64,000 bases of DNA, taken from positions 3,348,001 through 3,412,000 of the forward strand of contig NZ_CP133838.1 of NCBI RefSeq assembly GCF_031432975.1, in the 5' to 3' direction. This DNA is from Buttiauxella selenatireducens (GTDB lineage: Bacteria > Pseudomonadota > Gammaproteobacteria > Enterobacterales > Enterobacteriaceae). The notes under the pieces were generated by a model. That model saw only the letters and a program-made list of their open reading frames with translations, had not been told where the DNA came from and made no database searches. The position numbers and the translations under genes were made by a program. Of this stretch, positions 57,692-64,000 are shown piece by piece; position 1 is the stretch's first letter; every line of letters starts with the position of its first letter.

Positions 57692-59296
57692 ATGCTAAAG
57701 AACGTTCCTTTCCAGAAGACGATGGTCGCCAGCATGCTGACGTTAGCATGTACTGCCGTTTCCAGCGTCTATGCCGCCCCTACAGAAACAACAACTACAA
57801 CAACAACGTCGTCTGAAGCCCCTAAACAAGATTCAACTAAACCTAACATCGTGGTGATTTTCGGCGACGATATTGGTTACTGGAATATCAGTACCTATAA
57901 CCAGGGAACGATGGGTTACAAAACGCCGAACATTGACAGTATTGCCAATGAAGGTGCCAAGTTCACATCCTATTACGCAGAGCAAAGCTCCACCGCCGGG
58001 CGCTCTTCATTCATTACCGGGCAAATGCCATTCCGCACCGGGATGAGTAAAGTCGGCATGCCTGGTGCGCCACAAGGCATCAGCAAAGACGACCCAACCA
58101 TCGCAAACATCCTTAAACAACTCGGTTATGCCACCGGGCAGTTTGGTAAAAACCACCTTGGCGACCGGGATGAATTCCTGCCAACCGCCCACGGTTTCGA
58201 TGAATTCCTCGGTAACCTGTACCACCTGAATGCCGAAGAAGAACCCGAAAACCCGGATTACCCGAAAGATCCAGAATACCGTAAACAGTTTGGCCCTCGC
58301 GGCGTAATTAAGAGCACCGCCGACGGCAAAATTGAGGATACCGGCCCGCTCACCATCAAGCGTATGGGCACGGTTGACGAGGAAACTCTCGCCGCCAACA
58401 ACGACTTTATGGAACGCCAGACCAAAGCCGGTAAGCCGTTCTTTACCTGGTTTAACACCACCCGCATGCACAACAAAACCCACCTCAAAGACGGCAGCAT
58501 TGGCGTCACCGGATTGGGGACGTATGCAGACGGTATGGTTGAACATGACAAGATGATCGGTGAGGTGTTGCAGAAGATTAAAGACCTCGGCATTGAAGAC
58601 AACACTATCGTGCTTTACACCACCGATAACGGCCCGATGCTCGCCACCTGGCCGGACTCAGGCATGACACCGTTCAGAGGTGAGAAAAACACCGGCTGGG
58701 AAGGTGGTTTCCGCGTCCCTGCCATGATCAAATGGCCGGGTCACATCAAACCCGGCACATTGATTAACGACATTTTCGGCAGTAATGACTGGTTCCCGAC
58801 GCTGGTTGCCGCAGCAGGCGTTCCTGACATTAAAGAGCAATTGCTCAAAGGCTACAAAACCACATCCATGACCTACAAAGTCCATCTTGACGGCTATAAC
58901 CAGCTCGACTTCCTGCAAGGCAAAGGTGAAGACCCGCGTAAAGAGTTCTTCTACTGGAGCGATGATGGCGACTTGCTGGCGATTCGCTATGGCCGCTGGA
59001 AAGCGCACTTCATGATTCAGGAACACACAGGCATGGATGTCTGGCGTTATCCGTTCACCGTACTGCGTGCACCCATGATTTTCGATCTGGAAATCGACCC
59101 GCTTGAAAAAGGTGATACCGGTATGGACTACAACAGCTGGTTCTACAGCCGTCTATTCCTGCTGGGTGGTGCGCAGAAATATGTGGGTGAGATGCTGCAA
59201 AGCTTCAAAGAATTCCCACCACGCCAGAAACCGGGCTCGTTCACCGTCACCGACGTTCAGTCGCTGATTGAGCAAGGTTCAGGCGCGAATAATTAA
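57692..59296 (+). CDS. Serine-type arylsulfatase (exported)
   Basis: Formylglycine-dependent sulfatase of 534 aa that would cleave sulfate esters in the periplasm. A Sec signal peptide ends SVYA (residue 28), followed by a Thr-rich linker (residues 31-39). Metal ligands are in IFGDD near 60. The motif SSTAGRSS has Ser100 in S-T-A-G-R104, so it belongs to the Ser-type class that only anaerobic-type maturases can convert. It resembles Klebsiella AtsA in that respect. The maturase gene follows, with a terminator-like hairpin between them. Confidence 0.92.
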   Translation: MLKNVPFQKTMVASMLTLACTAVSSVYAAPTETTTTTTTSSEAPKQDSTKPNIVVIFGDDIGYWNISTYNQGTMGYKTPNIDSIANEGAKFTSYYAEQSSTAGRSSFITGQMPFRTGMSKVGMPGAPQGISKDDPTIANILKQLGYATGQFGKNHLGDRDEFLPTAHGFDEFLGNLYHLNAEEEPENPDYPKDPEYRKQFGPRGVIKSTADGKIEDTGPLTIKRMGTVDEETLAANNDFMERQTKAGKPFFTWFNTTRMHNKTHLKDGSIGVTGLGTYADGMVEHDKMIGEVLQKIKDLGIEDNTIVLYTTDNGPMLATWPDSGMTPFRGEKNTGWEGGFRVPAMIKWPGHIKPGTLINDIFGSNDWFPTLVAAAGVPDIKEQLLKGYKTTSMTYKVHLDGYNQLDFLQGKGEDPRKEFFYWSDDGDLLAIRYGRWKAHFMIQEHTGMDVWRYPFTVLRAPMIFDLEIDPLEKGDTGMDYNSWFYSRLFLLGGAQKYVGEMLQSFKEFPPRQKPGSFTVTDVQSLIEQGSGANN

Positions 59297-59304
59297 AACA
59301 ACAC

Positions 59305-59330
59305 ACCGGGCGGGAAGCTGCCCGGTTTTT
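59305..59330 (+). terminator. Hairpin between sulfatase and maturase
   Basis: ACCGGGC pairs with GCCCGGT around an 8-nt loop and is followed by TTTT, 8 nt after the sulfatase stop. It would end most sulfatase transcripts and leave lower expression of the maturase and MoxR genes. Confidence 0.85.
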
Positions 59331-59355
59331 CAAGGCCTGCTGTCAGGGGAAAGCC

Positions 59356-60651
59356 ATGAAATACAGCACGACATTGCCGGTTAAAGCATTACCGTCAGCA
59401 GAAAAATATGATGGCAAAGGCCCTGAATACAAACGACGCTTCCACGTCATGGCGAAGCCTACTGGCTCAACCTGTAATCTTGACTGCTCCTACTGTTTTT
59501 ACCTGCACAAAGAGGAGTTACTGCATCAAGACCGCCACACCGGTATGAGCGACGAGGTGCTGGAAAATTTCATTCGTCAGTACATTGACGGGCAAGATGG
59601 CGAACAAGTGGTTTTCTCCTGGCAAGGTGGCGAACCGACCTTGATGGGACTCGAGTTTTTTGAAAAAGTCGTCAAATTCCAGAAACAGTACCAAAAAACC
59701 GGCCAGCGCATCGAAAACGACTTACAAACCAACGGCGTGCTGATCAACGACAAATGGGCTGAATTTCTCAAAGAACACCGTTTTCTGGTTGGTCTGTCGA
59801 TAGACGGCCCACGAGAATTGCACGACCGCTATCGCGTCACGCGTAGCGGAAAACCGACATTCGATAAAGTGATGAAAGGCGTCGAGGCGCTTAAAAAATA
59901 CAAAGTCCCGTTTAATGCGCTGGTCACGGTCAACCGCACCAACGCCCGCTTCCCGCTGGAAGTGTACCGCTTTGTCACCCGCGAACTGGGTGCCACCTAC
60001 GTGCAGTTTAACCCGTGCGTAGAACCGGTTGATTTCAAAGTCACCGCCCCGCAATTCTGGCGCGATGACACCATCCCGATTACCGGCTCACGCCGCGCAC
60101 GACCAGGCGATCTCGACTCTATCGTTACAGACTGGTCGGTGGACCCTGAAGACTGGGGCACCTTCCTGAAAACCGTGTTTGAAGAGTGGGTGAATAACGA
60201 TTTAGGTCGTGTACAGGTCAACCTGTTTGAAACCGCCGTTGCCCAAACCATGGGCATGCCCGCGCAGATTTGTACCGCGTCTGAATTCTGCGGCAAAGGC
60301 CTGGCGGTCGAAAAGAACGGCGATATTTATTCCTGTGACCATTACGTCTACCCGGAATATCAGCTAGGCAATATCGAAAACACCAAACTGGCGCACATGG
60401 CGTTTTCCGAACGTCAGCAAGCCTTCGGCATGGGTAAAAAAGATACGCTACCGGAGTACTGCAAACAGTGCCCGTACCTGAAGTTATGCTGGGGTGAATG
60501 CCCGAAAAACCGCCTGGTGCGCACCCCAGACGGCGAACCCGGCCTCAATTACCTCTGCCCCGGCATCAAAGCGTTCTTCAATTATGCCGAACCGATCCTG
60601 GTCGGTATTGCCACTATTTTGAAACGTGACTTTGCAGGATTGCGTAAATGA
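59356..60651 (+). CDS. Anaerobic sulfatase-maturating radical SAM enzyme (AtsB-like)
   Basis: Radical SAM enzyme that oxidises the active-site Ser of sulfatase to formylglycine in the cytoplasm. It is 431 aa with the cluster motif C40-NLD-C44-SY-C47, conserved GGEPTLMGLEFF, and a SPASM region with CGKGL, CDHYVYPE and CKQCPYLKLCWGECPKNR, which hold two auxiliary clusters. Its stop overlaps the ATG of the MoxR gene by 4 nt. The neighbouring Ser-type sulfatase is the clear substrate. Confidence 0.94.
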   Translation: MKYSTTLPVKALPSAEKYDGKGPEYKRRFHVMAKPTGSTCNLDCSYCFYLHKEELLHQDRHTGMSDEVLENFIRQYIDGQDGEQVVFSWQGGEPTLMGLEFFEKVVKFQKQYQKTGQRIENDLQTNGVLINDKWAEFLKEHRFLVGLSIDGPRELHDRYRVTRSGKPTFDKVMKGVEALKKYKVPFNALVTVNRTNARFPLEVYRFVTRELGATYVQFNPCVEPVDFKVTAPQFWRDDTIPITGSRRARPGDLDSIVTDWSVDPEDWGTFLKTVFEEWVNNDLGRVQVNLFETAVAQTMGMPAQICTASEFCGKGLAVEKNGDIYSCDHYVYPEYQLGNIENTKLAHMAFSERQQAFGMGKKDTLPEYCKQCPYLKLCWGECPKNRLVRTPDGEPGLNYLCPGIKAFFNYAEPILVGIATILKRDFAGLRK

Positions 60652-61646
60652 CAAACCGAGAGAAACTGCTCGAACTTGAGCTGCGCATGAACCAACAAGT
60701 ACTGGGTCAGGAATCGCTGGTCCGCATGCTGATTGTCGCCCTGCTGTGTGACGGCCACGTTTTGCTCGAAGGTTTGCCGGGGCTGGCAAAAACTCGCGCA
60801 GTACGTGAGCTCGCCCGCCACGTAGAGGGCGATTTCCGGCGTATTCAGTTCACGCCGGATCTTCTGCCATCAGACATTACCGGCAGCGAGATTTACCAGC
60901 AAAACGCCACGCGTGAAGAAGACCAGTTCCGTTTCCGCCCAGGCCCGGTGTTTGGCAACATCATCCTTGCCGATGAGATAAACCGCGCCTCGGCGCGTGT
61001 GCAGTCGGCATTGCTTGAAGCGATGGAAGAACGCCACGTCACCGTTGCCGGTAAAACCTGGCCGTTGCCGGGAGTTTTCATGGTGCTGGCTACGCAAAAC
61101 CCCGTTGACCAGGAAGGCACCTGGCCGCTCCCGGAAGCCCAGCTTGACCGCTTCCTGATGAAAGTTCTGGTGGATTACCCATCAAAGGCCAATGAGCAGA
61201 AAGTGATGCAACTGGTGCGATCCGAACAGCAGCAAAAATACCAGTCTGATACTCAAGAATCGCAAGAAAAACCACCCGAAACCCTGATGCTCTCGCAGCA
61301 AGATATCGCCACGTGCTGGCAGGAAATCTCAGCGGTTTACGTCGCACCCACCATTGAAAATTACATCGTCAACCTGGTGGATATGACGCGTCATCCGCAG
61401 GGTATCAGCGACACACTCGCCAGCTACATCACTTTTGGCGTTAGCCCACGCGGCACGCTGGCTCTCGACCGTTGCGGTCGCGCGCTGGCGTGGCTTGAAG
61501 GCCGTGATGCGGTACTGCCGGAAGATATTCAGCGCGTCGCCCCTGCGGTGTTGCGCCACCGCCTGATGCTGAGCTACCAGGCGAATGCCGATAACTGCTC
61601 GCCAGATGACGTGATTAAGCTATTGCTCGATGCGGTGGTGGCGTAA
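60648..61646 (+). CDS. MoxR-family AAA+ ATPase
   Basis: AAA+ protein of 332 aa. The Walker A is GLPGLAKT (42-49) and the Walker B is IILADEINR (105-113). MoxR proteins act with VWA-domain partners as chaperone-like systems in cofactor or metal insertion and stress response. The start overlaps the maturase stop (ATGA). The stop overlaps the start of the DUF58 gene. The role with the sulfatase is inferred from this coupling. Confidence 0.93.
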   Translation: MTNREKLLELELRMNQQVLGQESLVRMLIVALLCDGHVLLEGLPGLAKTRAVRELARHVEGDFRRIQFTPDLLPSDITGSEIYQQNATREEDQFRFRPGPVFGNIILADEINRASARVQSALLEAMEERHVTVAGKTWPLPGVFMVLATQNPVDQEGTWPLPEAQLDRFLMKVLVDYPSKANEQKVMQLVRSEQQQKYQSDTQESQEKPPETLMLSQQDIATCWQEISAVYVAPTIENYIVNLVDMTRHPQGISDTLASYITFGVSPRGTLALDRCGRALAWLEGRDAVLPEDIQRVAPAVLRHRLMLSYQANADNCSPDDVIKLLLDAVVA

Positions 61647-62551
61647 TGAATAGCGCATTGCAGGTGGACCGCCAAACGCTGATGGCACTTGCAGGCGAAG
61701 CTCGGCTGCTGTCGAACCCGCCGGGGCAAATCCCACCGGGTGCGCTCGCGGGTGAACGCGTGTCGCGCCAACAAGGGCGTGGGCTAAATTTTGACAGTCT
61801 CAGGCGCTATCAACCTGGCGATGATGTCCGGCTAATCGACTGGCAAGCCACCGCCCGTCTGCGATCGCCGTGGATTCGCTTGTACAACGAAGAGCGCGAA
61901 CGCCCGGTTTTTCTGATTGTCGATCAGCGTCTGGATATGTTTTTTGCCACTCGGGGGCAAACCAAATCGGTAGCCGCCGCCAAAATTGCAGGCCTGTTGG
62001 CATGGCGAAGCTGGCACGATGGCGATCGTCTGGGCTGCGCGATATTCAGCGACACGAATTACAGCCTGCAAAAATGCCGGGCTCCACGAACCAGTCTGCC
62101 TGTGGTGCTCGACGACGTGCTGCAATACAACCAACAATTACCCGAACGTTATCCTGATGAAACGCCCGCTACAGTCACTCTCGCAAGCGTGTTGCAACAC
62201 GCCGTACAACTGATCCCCAGCGGCTCCTGGGTAGCGATAATCAGTGATTTTCACGACCTGGATGCCCCCGCAGAAGCCTTGCTTGCGAACCTGAGAAGAC
62301 GCTGTGAAATCAGCGCATTTGTCACCCTTGACGATCTCCATCTGACGCTCCCTGCGCAGGGCAATCTGGCTGCCCGCTATCAGGGTCATGAAGCGGCATT
62401 TTCGCTCTCACCAGGGCTAAAAGATGAGATCCAACAGAGCGTGACATCGCGGCTGTCCAGACTTGCGAATCGACTGACACGGCTGGGTATTCGCGTAAAT
62501 CAGATATTGGTCGCGCAGGATCTTATCAAACAGCTACAAAAGGGAGTGTGA
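61646..62551 (+). CDS. DUF58 protein of a MoxR/Bat operon
   Basis: DUF58-family protein of 301 aa. The family signature YQPGDDVRLIDWQATARLR is at about residues 52-70. A VWA-like fold follows. It overlaps the MoxR stop by 1 nt (TAATG). It accompanies MoxR ATPases in many bacteria, but its biochemical role is not known. Confidence 0.9.
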   Translation: MNSALQVDRQTLMALAGEARLLSNPPGQIPPGALAGERVSRQQGRGLNFDSLRRYQPGDDVRLIDWQATARLRSPWIRLYNEERERPVFLIVDQRLDMFFATRGQTKSVAAAKIAGLLAWRSWHDGDRLGCAIFSDTNYSLQKCRAPRTSLPVVLDDVLQYNQQLPERYPDETPATVTLASVLQHAVQLIPSGSWVAIISDFHDLDAPAEALLANLRRRCEISAFVTLDDLHLTLPAQGNLAARYQGHEAAFSLSPGLKDEIQQSVTSRLSRLANRLTRLGIRVNQILVAQDLIKQLQKGV

Positions 62552-62992
62552 ATGCTGGAGAAAGGATTTAGCGTGCCGGCATTATTGCTCCCGGCGCTAC
62601 CGCAGAAAATATCCTGGTTTCCCCTGCCCCCAGGCTGGTTTGTTCTGGGCGGCGTGTTACTCCTCGTGTTACTGGTTTATCTGTTATTCCGTTTTGCCCG
62701 CTGGCGGCGCAATTTATGGCGTCGTGAAGCACAGGCTGCGTTGCAACAACCGCACAGCGCCGATAGCTGGCTGGAACTGATTAAACGCATTCTTCTGATG
62801 CACCAGGCGCGCAGCCATATCAGCCACACTCTTTCACCGCAGCAACTGTTACAGCAGGTGGAAATCGACAACGATTTGCGCCAGCAACTGAGCGACAAAT
62901 ATTGCCAGCCGGATAACCAACTCGACGCGGTTCAAAACGCACGTCTGCAATCGCAGCTGAACACCTGGCTGGAGAAACTGCCTTATGTCTGA
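62552..62992 (+). CDS. DUF4381 membrane protein of the Bat-like operon
   Basis: Small protein of 146 aa with a single membrane segment at about residues 27-47 followed by a basic cytoplasmic-side region (RFARWRRNLWRREAQ) and an alpha-helical tail. It fits DUF4381, a regular partner of MoxR/VWA modules. It starts next to the DUF58 stop and overlaps the VWA gene by 8 nt. Confidence 0.85.
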   Translation: MLEKGFSVPALLLPALPQKISWFPLPPGWFVLGGVLLLVLLVYLLFRFARWRRNLWRREAQAALQQPHSADSWLELIKRILLMHQARSHISHTLSPQQLLQQVEIDNDLRQQLSDKYCQPDNQLDAVQNARLQSQLNTWLEKLPYV

Positions 62993-63962
62993 GTTTCTGA
63001 GCCGCCTGGATTTTGCCTGGCCCTGGGCATGGCTGCTGATTTTTCTGCCGCTGATTGGCCGTTATTTTTTACCGCAAGACCGCGAAGTGAAAGAGCATGT
63101 GCGCGTGCCGTTTTTACCGGAACTGATTGATGAGCTGAAACTGAACAGCCAGCCGGTGCGCAGCAGTAAACTCGCCAATCTGGTTTTCTGGCTGGTGTGG
63201 CTCCTGCTTGTCGCAGCACTTTCACGCCCGGAATACCTGACGCCGCCGCAACACATACAAAAACCGATGCGCGATGTGGTGCTGATTCTGGATGTTTCCG
63301 GCTCGATGGGGAAAAACGATATTCAGGGCGGTTTAACCCGTTTGCAGGCGGTCCAGGCATCAGTGCGTAAATTCGTCGCGGCGCGTAAAACCGACCGCAT
63401 CGGGCTGGTGATTTTTGCAAGCCAGGCCTGGCCGTTTGCCCCGGTCAGCGAGGATAAACAGGCGTTACAAACGCGGATTAACCAACTCGCTCCCGGCATG
63501 ATTGGCCAGCAAACCGCCATCGGCGATGCACTGGGCGTTGGCGTGAAACTGCTCGACAGCACCACCAATAAAGATGCCAGCAAGCTGGCGATTTTGCTCA
63601 CCGACGGGAATGATACCGCTTCGCAGTTAGCGCCAGCACTCGCCGCACAACTGGCGGCGACGCATCACGTTCAGGTTCACACCATCGCCTTTGGCGACCT
63701 CAATAGCACTGGCGATGACAAAGTAGATTTGCCGCTCATGCAGGACATTGCTCGCATTACTGGCGGAAAATCCTGGACCGCCGCCAACTCAGGAATCGCG
63801 CTGGACAGTGTCTGGCAAGAGATCGATGCCATTACGCCGGTACAGGTGAAATCCATCGGCTGGTCGTGGCACATTCCGTTGTTCCAGTGGCCCCTGCTAC
63901 TGGCGCTGGCGTTGCTGATTTTGCTCGCGGCCGGGCGGTTTATTCGGGAGAAAACAGCATGA
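62985..63962 (+). CDS. VWA-domain membrane protein (BatA-like)
   Basis: Membrane-anchored von Willebrand factor A protein of 325 aa with helices near residues 11-29, 64-80 and 303-320. The MIDAS motif is ILDVSGSMG (Asp103, Ser105, Ser107), with a later TDGND. The VWA domain would face the periplasm if the N-terminal hairpin is correct. It overlaps the next gene as ATGA. Confidence 0.92.
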   Translation: MSEFLSRLDFAWPWAWLLIFLPLIGRYFLPQDREVKEHVRVPFLPELIDELKLNSQPVRSSKLANLVFWLVWLLLVAALSRPEYLTPPQHIQKPMRDVVLILDVSGSMGKNDIQGGLTRLQAVQASVRKFVAARKTDRIGLVIFASQAWPFAPVSEDKQALQTRINQLAPGMIGQQTAIGDALGVGVKLLDSTTNKDASKLAILLTDGNDTASQLAPALAAQLAATHHVQVHTIAFGDLNSTGDDKVDLPLMQDIARITGGKSWTAANSGIALDSVWQEIDAITPVQVKSIGWSWHIPLFQWPLLLALALLILLAAGRFIREKTA

Positions 63963-64000
63963 GTGACGTCCATTTTGTTTATCCCTGGCGGCTACTCGGC
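63959..64000 (+). CDS. Start of a following gene, probably a second Bat-like protein (partial)
   Basis: An ATG at 63959 overlaps the VWA stop (ATGA) and opens the frame MSDVHFVYPWRLLG to the window edge. The start resembles the N-terminus of BatB-type VWA proteins, where a membrane hairpin follows FxYPW-like sequence. Only 14 residues are visible, so the product is inferred from order. Confidence 0.55.
   Translation, partial: MSDVHFVYPWRLLG

Overview
This window looks like a chromosome segment of an Enterobacteriaceae member (an E. coli/Kluyvera/Buttiauxella-type relative). The backbone order opgHGC, clsC, ymdB, csg, ycdZYX, ghrA, tRNA-Ser, phoH, efeUOB, putP/putA, rutR, ymdF, wrbA, yccJ, agp follows the region around 22-24 min of the E. 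coli chromosome as I remember it. Most proteins here align almost residue for residue with the E. coli versions I recall. I cannot name the species from the sequence alone.

Layout. (1) 1-7258: osmoregulated periplasmic glucan genes opgH (cut by the window start), opgG and opgC, then cardiolipin synthase clsC and the macrodomain gene ymdB. (2) 7464-21620: a 17-gene aryl-polyene (APE) pigment operon, all on the minus strand with mostly overlapping genes, sitting between ymdB and ymdA. It holds ketosynthases, two carrier proteins, two dehydratases, a ketoreductase, an AMP ligase, a glycosyltransferase-acyltransferase fusion, an MMPL exporter with a LolA-like carrier and a lipoprotein, and its own phosphopantetheinyl transferase. 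(3) 21872-26790: ymdA and the divergent curli operons csgBAC and csgDEFG around a 789-nt control region. (4) 26849-30550: ycdZ, ycdY, ycdX and ghrA, then two tandem tRNA-Ser(GGA) genes and a third copy of only the tRNA 3' end, a likely integration scar. (5) 30650-35954: a complete chitobiose operon chbBCARFG in the gap where E. coli K-12 carries the pga region. (6) 36210-47127: phoH, the iron uptake operon efeUOB with a Fur-like box, and proline uptake and catabolism genes putP/putA with repeated GTTGCA operators between them. (7) 47185-52018: an LprI-like protein, an orphan rutR coupled to an EamA transporter (the rut operon is absent), ymdF, wrbA, yccJ, agp.

(8) 52148-64000 is accessory. 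An HxlR-type regulator and a short-chain dehydrogenase share a 17-bp operator found three times. A SemiSWEET gene and an AT-rich CRP-linked pair (GPH sugar symporter and GH28 pectin hydrolase) suggest use of plant sugars. A serine-type sulfatase is followed by its radical-SAM maturase, which is translationally coupled to a MoxR/DUF58/DUF4381/VWA (Bat-like) module running off the window end.

The most interesting parts for follow-up are the sulfatase-maturase-MoxR-Bat operon, the shared HxlR operator, the altered GH28 active-site motif, and the tRNA-Ser scar with its hairpin-rich segment.
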